64,000 nucleotides of DNA from Lutjanus erythropterus. Lineage: Eukaryota; Chordata; Actinopteri; Lutjaniformes; Lutjanidae. The stretch spans positions 7,658,836 to 7,722,835 of the forward strand of contig CM034599.1 in NCBI GenBank assembly GCA_020091685.1, in the 5' to 3' direction. The notes beneath the pieces were generated by a model. That model made no database searches. It was not told the origin of the DNA and was given only the letters and a program-made list of their open reading frames with translations. The stretch's first letter is position 1. Each line of letters starts with the position of its first letter. Shown piece after piece: positions 26,878 through 37,935 of the stretch. Position numbers and translations under genes: made by a program.

Positions 26878-29800
26878 CTACAGACAGGCCAGAGAGCAGT
26901 ACATTATCAGATTTATACATACTGATGCTCTCACTTACTCCCCCTCCCTCTTCAGGTTTTTTTATACAGTCTTTTAGTTTAGATAGTGTAAGAGACACAA
27001 TACAGTGCAATACCCATTGCAGACCCCCCCTGGATTTGCAAAGGTGTTCTCTCCGACAAAGGCGGGGTCACTGACAAGACCGGCTCTCCCAGGCCCACCC
27101 CCTGCAGAGTGAGAATCAGTACTATGTTTACACTTCTTACATTGTGTATGTGTGTGTGGGATATCCTTGTATAGACAGGACAAGACAAACAAAGCAATGC
27201 TAAGAGTGCAGCCACAGATGAAGTTTAAAATTTAAATGTACGTTACAAAACATATCAGGAGTGAAATAAGCAGTAAACATCATGTCTGAGCATTTCTTGC
27301 TTTGAAACTGCAGTGAGCAGGGGCAGTCTCAAAAAAACGGTTTCAGTCAGGCTGGGTATGTGACATCATAAATCTAAGGAACCAATCCAGAGGTGGCGGT
27401 GCTGTACATATCATTTGGGGCACTGCCCTGTCCAGAGGAGAAGCCCGGTGTAACTAGTTATTGTGATTAGCTAGTAAAACTGAGGAGAAGCCAGGAGCAG
27501 CTAACTGAGGGGTTGGGGTGTGCGTTGGGGGGTGTGGGGTATGTGGATGGACGAGGACTACTTGCATATTCATCAGTCCTTGAATACTAAATGAAGGCAA
27601 GGTGTCGAGCTATATGTCAGCCATTTTAACAAGGTATTTTAACTTTTAACGCTCCAGGACCCCTTTTGTCCTGATCCCTTTTGCTCTGTGCTCCAAAAAC
27701 AGTTGGGCAAACTTGGTACCTCATCCTTTTCTCTATTTCCTCTTTAGTTCTAGAAAAAAAAAACACGTCTTCGACATGCAGCGCCACCTCTGACTTGCCT
27801 ATGATCTCCATGAAGATCTGCTTCCAGTGCTCGCAGGTCTGGAAACCTCGCTGCAGAGCGGAGGACTGCGGGAGGGAGGCGAGCTGCTCCTGGATGAAGT
27901 TCTCCCACTGAAGGAAGTCGGAATAGGTCTGAAAGGAGGACTTTCCTTTGTATGTGGTCTTGGGAGCGGAGAGGTAGATACAGCGTTAGGCACGGCAACA
28001 AGTGAAAGCGAGGGGAAAATGTGCGGCTCTGTGATGCAGAGAGATGAAAACCTGAAAGATGAAGGGACTCACAGACTCAAAGGCCATGGACAGCCAGCGG
28101 ACCTTTCCTCCGTGCATTCCCACCGCTCCGTGGGACAGTTGCCCCGGGAGCAGGTTGGGTTCAGGGAGAGAGTGACAGTCAGGATGGAGCAGCGGCAGAA
28201 TAGACGACAGTTTATTACCTGAAGAGAACAGAAGAAAATACATTAATTATTACACACTTTCATTCTCTATTCATGATCATTTTATTAGAATCTTATGTCA
28301 TGATTTGTCTTCTTTTTGTTCAGGATTTGATTTGTTGTCAAGCACTTTATATTACAGTTTTGTGCTTTATATACAGAAGGTTTTAGGGCCATGACTACTG
28401 ACTACTGATTAATCTGCTGATCATTCTGTCGACTGAATAATTATTTTGTTTATAAATGTCAGAAAAATGTCCACCACAATTTCTCAGAGCTCATGTTAAC
28501 AGCCTCACATGTGTTTTGTCCAAAAACTAAAAATATTTAATTAAAATTTCTCTAAATTGAATATTATCTATTCACATTTGAAAAGATGGAACCAGCGTAT
28601 TTTGGCACTTTTGCTTAAAAAATGACTTCAATGATTAAATCAATTGATTATTTTTTGTTGAGCAATTCATTAATCCATTAATTAAAGGGAAAAATCTGTA
28701 ACTTGGCATGTGTTTGTGTCTGAGTGACTGATAAGAGCAAAACTTTTTAAAATTGGTCCAACACTGAGCCACAAAACAATGTAATCAACAGGTGCAAAAC
28801 AGGCACTGTATGTAATGTAATGTAATGTAATGTAATGTAATTTGACAGTTCAGTTCATAATTGCCTGGAAGGATTACATTGCAGCCTGTTATAAAACTGT
28901 CTGCTGCAACGGTCTCACTTAATATTGGACCAGTTTTGGAAAATAGGCTCCATGTTGAAAAATACCAAAGTTACCATTTAACAAGCTGTTTCAGCTCTAA
29001 AAGGTTTAATATTATTGTTTGATGGTATTTTATGCTTAAATAAAAGATGTGGATGTTACCTGAAGGCAAACACTGCGCTCCTCCTGGCTTCACAAGCTTG
29101 CTGTTTGCACTGATAGCTTTACAGATTTTGCAAAGATGCCCCATTTCCTGGAAAATGTCAAAGTCTGGATCCAATATGATGCTGCCCTTTGAAGAGAATT
29201 AAACACCACGCCAACGGTATGAGTATATCACTTACAAAATCATTTAAAAATCTGCCTCTGCTTCATGTCTGTTAATTACTCAAATATAAAAGGTTCATTT
29301 GCAAAAACACATAAAAGCTATTCTAAAAATGAAGAAAAGCACCCTTTTGATGATATTCCCTGGAGTGCAAAAACAAACAAACAAACAAAACCATGATTTA
29401 GGAAAATAAATCAAAACAGAGATATGTGTTTTTGCAAATGAACCCTTCATCACTGGCACAGGTGTCACCCTCACCATATCTCCAATAACATGGTTGTCCC
29501 TGCGTTCTGTTCGGTTGACTCCCAGGATGCCGAACACGACAAAAACCATCGCCCCGGTGTCAACCAGAGGACGGACCGCTGGGTGGCCACATGTACCACC
29601 GCTGCACGGGTTGAAGCCAAATGTTTTGGATGGTTTCGTCTTAGCAGCAGTAGAAGGATCTTTGAAAACAGAAACAGGGGAAAATCTCTGTGCGACGTTT
29701 ATTTGTACAGTGTGAAAATATGTGTTTAAGTGGAGTACTGTTGAAAAATCCTCCAGTGGGTTCAGAGAGCCACTTTAACAAGCTATATTTGAAAGGAGTG

Positions 29801-32800
29801 TCATATCATTGCTCAATGAGAATAAATGACATAAAAAGACATTTCAGCAGCAGTGTGATACATGCAGAGCGTAAACTGGTTTTCCTGATGGGCTAATAAA
29901 CCATTTTTATGTTAACGATGCTTTCTGACACTGTGACTTGAGTTTGCTCACCACTGGGGAGAGGAGTATAAAAGGTTCCCTGCGTGGGTCCATCAGGCCC
30001 AGAACTGATGCCACAGCCAGGGGGGCTGACACACACTCGGCTGGGATGAGGTCTCAGGCGGCGCTGGGCAAAGTACAACCTCCTGCGAGGAGAGAGCAGA
30101 GCTGAAATGACTGTCCACTGAAACAACACGACAGTCCATCTAAATCTGATCATTCTGATTCATGTCGTCACCTGCTGTGCTGCTGCGGAGATGACGCTGC
30201 ATAAAAGGAAAACTCTACCGACCAGCCGTGACGGGGGTCACAAGAGGTGGATGTGATCATCCAGCTGGGGTACGGGTGGTACACACGGGAGACACACACT
30301 GTCATTCTGGCGGTGTAATTGCTGCGGGGCTGACTATATGCCTGTTCAGATAAAACAACATTAGTTACACACAGCTTTAGTGGCACAGATCACAGTTGGG
30401 AGACATAAAGTTATTATAGAAAATCATCAAGTTTTTGGCTCTCTAACCTGAAATGATGACACCTCTTCATGCTCTGTGCTGCACAGTTTCCACGGGGAGG
30501 GAGTACTGGTGTTCAGTGAGAAGCGATAAATGGTTGTAGAGGCTCCAAGCTCCAACTTTGATATGTACACTGTAAGTAAAGAGCCTGAAGAGAACAGTAT
30601 GAAGTGCAATATCTCAAAATAGTGGGAAGATTTTTTTTTTTTAATAAGGAGGAAGAGGATTTTAAAGTGCTGAATGTTTTACCTGTTTGGTTGGTGTTTG
30701 AATTTGGTTTTACTGAACTCCGCAGAGCACTGAAGGTTGCCGTGCTCGGGGTCTGCTGATGTGTAGAAAACTTGAAAGCTGATGAGGGAGTGTGGGTGTA
30801 CAAAGGGTGCGGCTTTTCCATGAACACACCTGCAGGACACAACATGCAATTCAGATACGTATGCTGGATTACTCAAGTTAAAGGGATAGCTCTAATTACT
30901 TGAAGTGGGGTTATATGAAGTATTTATCCATAGTCAGAGTATTACCTACAGGATGATAGATGGCAATCGGCATGCCCCCAATTTGGAGAAGCAGCAGAAG
31001 CACTGCTGTAGGAATCTAAGCAATGTAACTCTGTGTACAGTGTAAGCAGCAAAACATATTTTATCTACATACAAAATCAATATATGTGTTTATGTGATGT
31101 GTGTATGTGATATTTAGAATAATTAGCTTTAGCTTGCCGTCAGATAGATTTTTCCAATGGGAAACTGCTGTTATATAAGCCAAATATCCAGAGGTGTAGT
31201 AATATTTAATTAAACACCGGTGTGCACCTATGACACGCACATGCATCCATGTGAACTACTGTCCCCACAGTGGCAAGTTTACATATATTAGTCCACTATA
31301 AGTGACCACACAATCAAATGTTAGACTGAATTCATGAATAGTTTCATCGTGTTGAGAATATCATGCAGCAGTCAGTCCAAATGAACTTTGACCACTCCAT
31401 TTGTTTTTACTGGCTCTCTTGTCTGTCGTCTAAAATGAAAGATGCTCAGGCTGCATTAGCAGCACGCAAGACACTTACTGCCTATAGAGAACAGCTGGAA
31501 AAAGACACCTCTCACTGCAAAACTGAGCTCTGTCTGATCGGGGCCATATGCTTTAATGATGATTTGATCTTCAAGCACTATGTATATACTATACTATATA
31601 TTTTTCTTCCTTGGAGAAAAACGTGGTGCAGCATCGTTCCAATGTGGTCTGGCAGCAATACAGCTTAGCAAATATTGCTTGACTTTTAAGGTTTTAAAAG
31701 GTTAGATTGGATTCACTGAAGTCACACAATAACAACAACAAATTAACTGATGGGGACAGTGGTGGGATAGCAACTCCTTTATTGTTTGGGGTAAAATAAC
31801 CACATTTGTCAATGGTGTCTGGTTGCTTTGGAGAAAACGATATTTGACTTATATAACAGAGGCTCCCCAGCAGAAAAGGCTGTCTGACAGCAAGGTAAAG
31901 AAGTGAAAATATTGTAAATATAGTGCACACTTAAACTGATATTGATTCTCTTATGCGGTTAAAGTATGTTTTGCTGCTGACACTGTCCACAGCAGTTTAT
32001 TTCTTTTCTTCCTACATTGGGACTCCTGCTGCTTTTCCAAACTACGGGTGTGCCGACCGCCATCTACTGTATAGATTGACAAGCTGGTGTCTAAATGCTT
32101 TGTTCAGTAGAGACTGAGTTGTTAAAACTGGGTGGAAACAGAAAGTTAAAAAACACCATTGCATGACCAATCCAAAGTCTGTAGGGTAGCCCTTCATATT
32201 GGGATGGTGACATGAAGAAGTCATGTGCTTGCTACTGAAGATAATAGGGGGAAAGCATTGTTTTTTGTAAGACATGACAACTACCAGACAATCAGTAAGC
32301 AGCGTGATCTCTGATTGTCTGGTATCACAAGACTGTCTACTGTAGGTAATACACTGACTATGGATCAATGCCTCATACAACCACACTTAAAAAAATCTGA
32401 ACTATCCCTTTAACTGGTTAGTGGCTTTCTATCACTACTGCAGTCTCACCTGAGCACATGGGGCATGAGATGCCTTGACCGCTGAGGTTGCTCCTCAGAG
32501 CCAGCAGCATCTGGAGGTTTGTGTCTTGGCGGAAAAGCAGGGGGGCGTGAGTGGCCGGCCTCAGGAGACAGCAGCAGCCGGCAGATAAGAGCAGAACCAG
32601 GAGGAAGACACCTGGGCAGACAGGAAGACAATAATAAACAATGGCAGAGAGGAGGGTCTGATGGAGTAGATAGAGCAGCTGAGGGACAGATCAGGAGCAG
32701 GGATCAATTACAGTCACTCCTGAAAAGACAGAGGATGAATGCTTCATGATAGGCGCCTGCTCTTCCTCTGACAGACTATATCCCCTCAGGCCAGACAGAG

Positions 32801-35800
32801 ATTATAGCGTTTCTTCAACAGTTAGAGCCGCAGGTTACTCTCATGTCTAAAACATAGATCAAGAGCTCAGCAGATGTTATCTGTGAAAACCAAACTATAG
32901 ATCTTTCTAAGTTTTTTGAAGTATAAATTGATCTAGCCCTGTCAAAGCACTCTGGAGTTCTGAAAGTTTATATCAAAGAAAAAAATAACCTATATTCTTA
33001 AGGGCAAAAATTACTTTTTCAATGAAATGGGGGGACCATTTCTATGTTTTATTTATTTACCAACAGACAATCACCTTAGAGCTGCATTATTATCAATACC
33101 AACTGATCTGGCATAGACACATACAAAAAGAATCTGTCTCAATCATTACTTTTGGCCCACCAGAAGTCTATGGCAGCACCTAAGTATTGATACATAAAGT
33201 GATGTGATGAAGTGATTTTAGAATTATGATTAAAAACAAAAATAATTCCTCTCAATCATCACCCATGACCGACTAGAAGTGTATGGCAGTGCCTGCAACC
33301 AAAGGGACTACACCCTCTGCTTGTACCTTCTTATTTTCTCATTATTTTGCTGTGCCCGGGATGCTTTACCAAATCAAAATGTTGATAATTTACATCCTGG
33401 GAATCAGACTCGACAGTTACTATAGTAACTATCCTTCTGGTGTACTTACGAAAAGCAGCTGACAAATCCTCCTTATTCTACTCTTAAGTAAAAATCAATA
33501 AAATTAACAAAAAAACATTAATACATCAGCTCTCACCAAGCACAGCTTTTCGCCGCTCCACAGCTGGCTCTGCCACTAAGTGCTTCAGGGCCCACTGGAG
33601 GTTTGTGCTCACCACACCCACATGCTGCTGCCCTGGAGGGGACAGAGGTGTCTCCACTGACAGGGACAGAATGGCTGCATCGCCGTCTGTGTCACAGGAG
33701 CCTGGCCGAGACAAAGACGGGGGCTTAGTGGTGCCTGGACAGCAGTGTTTTACAGCCTGGACTCATTCCCTTTTCCCATTCTCGCCCCATCATTCATTCA
33801 ATGCTCGGGAGATAATAATCTCACCTGGCTCCATCTCCACTGACAGAAGTGCCACATCATCATCCTCATCTGACAAAGGGCTGTGGCTCGCTGACAGGCC
33901 CGAAAACAGCTTCCAGCTACAGAGGGAGGAGGAACTTTAGGGAGAGAGACAGCTGAAGGGATTATATCTCGCCTGCAGTGTTGCACAGCATGCACTAAAA
34001 GTAAGGAAATGATGCCTTACCAATTCAGCCAGGCATGTTCCTGAGACTCCACGCACTCGGTCCAGACACACAGGGCGGCTGGCATCAGGACGGATACCCA
34101 GAGCCAGCAGCAGCTCACAATGAGGGCCATGAAAAGGCCGAAGTCATGCACGGCTGGGATCTAAGTGTCAGTTGAACGAGGCACAGTGTAAAGGACCTTG
34201 AAACATTCAATTTGTGCTTATCACATGAAAATAGCTGTCTGCTGTGCTGAGGGAGGCACTTCTATTCATCCATAGCAGGGGAGTCATTTACACTTCCCGA
34301 ACAGATCCTATTAACAGCTGCATTTCGTCCTCTATGGTTACCTGAGAGAAGGTGTTAGCAGCGTATGCAGCTGCGGTGGTGAAGGAGGTGAGGAAAGTAG
34401 CTCGGCCAGCTGTTTTTATTGTGTAGATCATGCGCTGCTGCGGCTGACGCAGATGAGCCGCCTGTCTGAAGGTGCTGATGAACACAAATACATCATCCAC
34501 CCCTGAGCAGCAGTGAGAGAACAAAAGAGCTGCCTTATTATATATTATGGTAAATGTACTGCAAAAAAAGGTGTTTGTTCAACCTTGGAATAGGAAGGCT
34601 GTATAGTTTGACATTTAAAGAAATATATTTATTTACTTTCTTGCTAAGAGTTAGATGAGAAATATGAAGCTACTGCCAGCAGCCTGTAGATTTACATATT
34701 CAGGGTTTCTGCACCTTTTTCAAAATCATATTAAAGCACATTTCAAGCATTTTCAAGCTTTTCCAACACCTTACAGCTGTGGTAGATTACATATCTATAT
34801 GCATATATATACTAAAAATGATTATTTCACTTCATCACATTAAATCAAATGTTACTTTGCTATCAATAACCAACAGCATTCTATAGAAGGGTGAAAAATT
34901 AAAGGAAAACAGTCTTAATAATAATAATTGCCTATATTAGAGTGTGAGTGATAAACTAAGCTAAAACACACACACACACACACACAAAAAAGCAGTGAGA
35001 AGCAACGCTCAAGCAGAGTTGTCTTCACTTTGTGCAATGGGCAGAAGCAATTAGGCTCTCTCCAACTTATCTTATTTCTTTATATGAGCAAACTATTCAG
35101 TCAGAGAGCGATTTATTATAAAAGTATTTCAAATATAATTTCAAACAGTTTCAAGGACATTATCCAAAATCTAAGCACTTTTCAAACATAGAAAACATCG
35201 CATTAAAATCAAGTGTTTTCAAGGATTTCCAGCACTCGTACAAACCCTGCATATATTGTTGCTGCTGGAGGACATTTTAGGGGGGTGTCTGTGCTCAACT
35301 ATTTTCTTTCTTCACAAGTAGAAATGGCCTTCTTATCTAACTCTCAGCAAGAGAGCTATTTCTTTACTATTCCTTAAAAAGGCCGATTCACCAAAATCAA
35401 AAAAACATTTTTCCCCTGGCCTGTCCATCTAGATGGTTTTGGTGTGAGCTGCAGAGTTTTGAAGATATCAACCGTAGAGATGTCTGCCTTCTCTTCAGTG
35501 TAATGGAACTAAATGGCACTCGGCTTGTGGTGCTCAGAGCAGAAAAAAAAACACACAACACAAAACTTAACAGTAATGTCTCTTTTCAGAAATCATGACC
35601 TGGTTACTCATGATAATCCACAGACTTTGTTGAGAACTGTTTCATGTTTCATGCCAACCGTATCACAGCACAGAAGGAGGCGTGCATCTGCTCATGGACG
35701 AGAGGCTCGTGCTTGTGACAGCGTGAAATGTGAACATTAGGGAGTCCTCCTCAGCTGAGCTGAAACCTCTTGTCCATGAGTGGAGACATTCCTCCCTCTG

Positions 35801-37926
35801 TGCAGTGATAAGGTTGGCAGGTGTAGTTTGGTAGAAAGAAAATAGTTCCTACATGAAACTGCTCACAGCAAGGTCTGAGGATTATCTTGGGTAACCAGAT
35901 CATGATTTCTGGAAAGAGATATTGTTGAATTTTTCTAATGAATTTTTTTGGTGCTTTGAGCACCACAAGTGCCCTTGAAAGCCATCTAGTGCCATTATAC
36001 TAAAGAGAAGGCCAATATCTCCAAAACTCAACAACTCACAGAAGGACAAACAGTTCTACAGGTAAGAGGAGAGGAAAAATATCTGTTTTTGATTTTGGGG
36101 TTAACTGTTCCTTCAGAGAAAAAAGTGCATTTCTTGTCCCTTACCAATGCCGATAATGACAAAGGCTGCCACTCCATTGAGGATGCCCAAGTACCTCACG
36201 CCAAAGACGACATGGTATAAGAAGAGAGCCATCAAGCAGCTCAGTCCGATGCTGGTGAGTCCAAAGAAAGTCAGAAACACTGCAGAGAGACAAGAAAACA
36301 ATATTCACATGCTACTGAACAACTGAGATGGCATTAAGATATGTACACACCAATGCAAGTGAAATAAGGAATAGGTGATACTGTACCAGAAAAGGAGGTA
36401 AGGACATAGACGAGCACAGTAATGCAGGCTCCGCTGATGACAGCCAGCATCATGTCATTGTGGAAGGTGTGCCTCACCTCATCATCAAACAGCTCTGTGC
36501 CCCCATACAGCACCTTCACTTGGCTGGCACAAGAAAAACAGACACAAAATCACATCGAAATTCAACTGTAGCAATTGTAATAATTGGTCAATATTTATAG
36601 TAATTTTCTCCTAACCTGGTGGACTGCTTGGCCAGGATGTCTGCGTACTGAACCACAAAGTTTTTGAAGCGAGATCTTTGCTCGTCGGCTCGGTCCTGCA
36701 GGGAGTAGTAAGAAGGAAGGGGAGCACCAAAGTGGATCTCACTGCGTAAGAGAGAGGAGGAGAGATGCTCAGGGGACAGACTCTCATCCACGTACCAGTA
36801 GAACTGTGGGTGGGTGATGGCCAGACTCAGAGAACCTGGGAATACATACAGTACAAAGCAAATCAGTTCGGTTAGGAGGAGTCTACCAGGGAAGTTTTTG
36901 TGCTTAAAAGATGGTTTTCACGACTTTCTTCCCAGTGGACTCACCGTGAATATCAGCCAGATCTGGGCCCATGCCATCATAATAAATCTTCCCTCCCTTT
37001 TCGCTGGGATAGAGGTAGGACAGGAGCGAACTGGGTGGGGAGCAGTAGGACGGTCCCAGTGGTAGATCCCTCAACATCTCCAGTGGCTTCCAGCAGAACT
37101 GGTGGAACTGCGGGTGCTGCATGAGCAGATGCTCCACGTGGTGAATCGTCTGCAGACGTTCTGGAGTGAAGATGTTGCGGTCGCCCTTCCCCTGAGCCAC
37201 AAACACCAGCTCGATCCTCCACAGTGCCTGGCTCTGCAAGTAGTAATTGGGAGCAAACCTGCGCCTCCTAATGAGCGGCAAAGTGGAATTTCCATCCCAT
37301 GACTTCTCCTCATCGTCCTCTGCTCTGTGATCTGAGTTCTTGTGCTTCTCTGTTTCCTCCTGACCCAAATCAGACACTGTCCTTTTATCTCCTCTCTTCT
37401 GATCATCTTCTGCATGTAAAGGCTCATTTTGAGGAGTGGAGGACCTCGTGCCCTCATTATCTGTCCTGTTTAACGCTCTCCGTCTGCCCAGCTTCTCCAG
37501 CAGAAGCTCCCGCAGGGCCTCGGACTCACTGTTATCTAAGTCTCGCCTACGTCTGTCCCAGGACCCCAGCTGGGTCTTCACAGCGATGGTGAGGGCATCG
37601 AAGCGCTCAGCAGAGAAGTGGCTGTGAACCTCAAAGGCACTGTAGGAGAGGTCTATGTCCAGAGGAGGGCAGTAGAGGAGCATGTAGGCAAACAGGGCGC
37701 ATGGGAGCAAGACAACTACCCCTAAAACCACCCCACTGGCACAGGGCTGTGTGTACACCCACCCCACTGCTCTCCACAGCCCACACACCTCAGCCTCCCC
37801 AGAGAAACATCCCTGCCCTCCCGCACGTGCCACTCCATCCTCTTCCTCCTGCTCCTCACCCTCCTCCTCATCTTCCTCACCCCCCCAGCTGGTCTGAAAC
37901 AGCAGCGGCTCATCCTCCACGTCCAT
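23863..37926 (-). CDS. disp3: disp3 (dispatched homolog 3 / PTCHD2), complete coding set
   Basis: A multi-pass sterol-sensing-domain protein of the Patched/Dispatched (RND-like) superfamily. Mammalian DISP3 is linked to neural differentiation and cholesterol handling; its transport substrate is not established. Coding exons (minus strand): 37926-36945, 36835-36616, 36523-36387, 36279-36145, 34502-34342, 34160-34021, 33916-33825, 33701-33537, 32611-32450, 30829-30683, 30584-30448, 30341-30172, 30082-29952, 29659-29475, 29186-29060, 28218-28073, 27958-27799, 26877-26764, 24586-24414, 24219-23863. Phases agree at all 19 junctions and total 1,346 codons (human 1,392). The start MDVEDEPLLF matches the human start MDTEDDPLL. 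RND motif GIGVDD sits at about residues 489-494. All introns are GT-AG except the one after 27799, which is GC-AG. Confidence 0.96.
24673..25177 (+). mobile_element. L2-like LINE 3' fragment in a disp3 intron
   Basis: A frame at 24673-24915 reads VFKAASGLAPSYLSDCVTEY and YGLKIWNKP, which resembles the end of L2/Rex-type ORF2 (pattern FKALxGLAPxYLSxLL, LWNSLP). It is followed by a 3' tail with GAAGCACTTTAAATTG and TGCTACATAAATAAAGTTTA. It is antisense to disp3 and decayed. Confidence 0.6.
25840..26043 (+). mobile_element. RTE/Rex-like LINE 3' tail
   Basis: The end TATCCACTTTGCTGCTGTAA ... AATTTCCCCATTGTGGGACT ... AATGAAGGAATGTCTTATAT is a very common fish LINE terminus. Its first block recurs reversed at about 8163-8190. 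Confidence 0.6.
26565..26703 (+). mobile_element. LINE-type 3' tail fragment, second copy
   Basis: It matches 4600-4795: CCTCTGTGGCTCTTCCTGAG, then GTGATTTTGGGCTATATAAA and a TGACTTGACTTGA tail. It lies about 60 bp downstream on the plus strand from the disp3 exon 26764-26877, in the intron. Confidence 0.6.
27799..33916 (-). CDS. disp3: disp3 central cytosolic loop, second-half TM and second luminal domain
   Basis: Eleven exons. The first two (33916-33825, 33701-33537) encode the acidic cytosolic linker (LSDEDDDVALLSVEMEPG). Exon 32611-32450 holds a membrane segment (VFLLVLLLSAGCCCLL), followed by the second luminal domain: GISCPMCSG, TVYISKLEL, KLYFAQ-like RLYFAQRRLRPHPSRV, SPPGCGISSGPDGPTQG, MVFVVFGILGVNRTERRDNH and PEPNLLPGQLSHGAVGM. 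NRT and NYT are likely N-glycan sites. The last exon (27958-27799) ends in GFQTCEHWKQIFMEIIG and uses a GC donor. Confidence 0.93.
28386..28690. mobile_element. Fold-back MITE, GGGCTGCAACTA-ended family, copy 2
   Basis: A degenerate copy: AGGGCCATGACTACTGACTA at the left, and CAATTGATTATTTTTTGTTG followed by TTAATCCATTAATTAA at the right. It retains the internal TTTGTCCAAAAACTAAAAATATT and CACATTTGAAAAG blocks seen in the other copies. It lies in the disp3 intron 28219-29059. Confidence 0.5.
28811..28840 (+). repeat. (TGTAA)6 pentanucleotide repeat
   Basis: Six exact units of TGTAA in the disp3 intron 28219-29059. A likely length-polymorphic microsatellite. Confidence 0.9.
30878..32413. mobile_element. 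Fold-back MITE with TTAA ends, family A, copy 2, with nested insertions
   Basis: The left end is TTAAAGGGATAGCTCTAATT and the right end, inverted, TTAAAGGGATAGTTCAGATT. Matching inner blocks are GTATTACCTACAGGATGATA and CTACTGTAGGTAATACACTG. The copy is 1,536 bp against 673 bp for copy 1. Part of the excess is a 264-bp insertion (32072-32335) flanked by 9-bp repeats. The stretch at about 31190-31680 also has no counterpart in copy 1. It lies in the disp3 intron 30830-32449. Confidence 0.75.
32072..32335. mobile_element. 264-bp insertion flanked by an exact 9-bp direct repeat
   Basis: TCTACTGTA occurs at 32063-32071 and again at 32336-32344. In copy 1 of the host element (about 17265-17280) the equivalent site is uninterrupted. 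The insert contains a hairpin with perfect 13-bp arms, ACCAGACAATCAG (32283-32295) and its inverse (32311-32323), around a 15-nt loop. It has no coding capacity and its family was not recognised. Confidence 0.65.
34021..36523 (-). CDS. disp3: disp3 sterol-sensing domain exons
   Basis: Four exons (36523-36387, 36279-36145, 34502-34342, 34160-34021) cover the sterol-sensing domain. Visible membrane segments are AVISGACITVLVYVLTSF, IGLSCLMALFLYHVVFGV, GILNGVAAFVIIGIG, TSFTTAAAYAANTF and LFMALIVSCCWLWVSVLM. The RND-type GxxxDD motif (GIGVDDVFVF) spans the junction between the second and third exon, split by the 1.6-kb intron 34503-36144. Both Asp are intact; in RND relatives these acidic residues serve proton or sodium coupling. 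Confidence 0.94.
34604..35373. mobile_element. Fold-back element with TATAGTTTGACATTTAAAGAAATA end, interrupted
   Basis: The left arm TTTCTTGCTAAGAGTTAGATGAG (34638-34660) is inverted at the right as TTATCTAACTCTCAGCAAGAGAG. This is a widespread fish fold-back repeat. Its middle is occupied by a second element, 34701-35249. Both lie in the disp3 intron 34503-36144. Confidence 0.6.
34701..35249. mobile_element. hAT-like fold-back element, family C, copy 1
   Basis: The termini are CAGGGTTTCTGCACC and, inverted, CAGGGTTTGTACGAGTGCTGG. Flanking 8-mers TACATATT and CATATATT agree at 6 of 8 bases, consistent with an old 8-bp duplication of hAT type. Inside are TTTCAAGCATTTTCAAGCTT and CTTACAGCTGTGGTA, shared with copy 2 at 48861-49529. 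A (CA)n tract lies at about 34969-34984. Confidence 0.65.
35374..36115. mobile_element. Fold-back MITE with TTAA end, family B, copy 2
   Basis: The left end is TTAAAAAGGCCGATTCACCA and the right end GATTTTGGGGTTAACTGTTCC. Inner matches to copy 1 include GGTTTTGGTGTGAGCTGCAG, CTTGTGGTGCTC and, inverted, GAGCACCACAAG. The two arms also carry inverted TCATGGACGAGAGG / CCTCTTGTCCATGA. It abuts the preceding element directly. Confidence 0.6.
36616..37926 (-). CDS. disp3: disp3 N-terminus, TM1 and first luminal domain
   Basis: The first coding exon encodes an acidic cytosolic head (runs of Glu at residues 17-29), TM1 at about 65-85 (GVVLGVVVLLPCALFAYMLL), then PPLDIDLSYSAFEVHSH and the start of the first extracytoplasmic loop. 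The loop has a Lys/Glu-rich low-complexity part (about 150-225) less conserved than its flanks, and conserved blocks NIFTPERLQTIHHVEH and GGKIYYDGMGPDLADIHG. The second exon continues with THPQFYWYVDESLSPEHL and SSLLRSEIHFGAPLPSYYS. The splice acceptor GACAG at 37939-37935 leaves 8 nt before the ATG, so an upstream exon exists. Confidence 0.94.
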
Positions 37927-37935
37927 GCTGGCACC

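Noticed and set aside
27799..27958. Suspected one-base frameshift in the disp3 exon near 27900
   Set aside because: On recounting base by base the exon is 160 nt and reads TTYKGKSSFQ through FMEIIG in one frame; the first impression was a reading error on my part.
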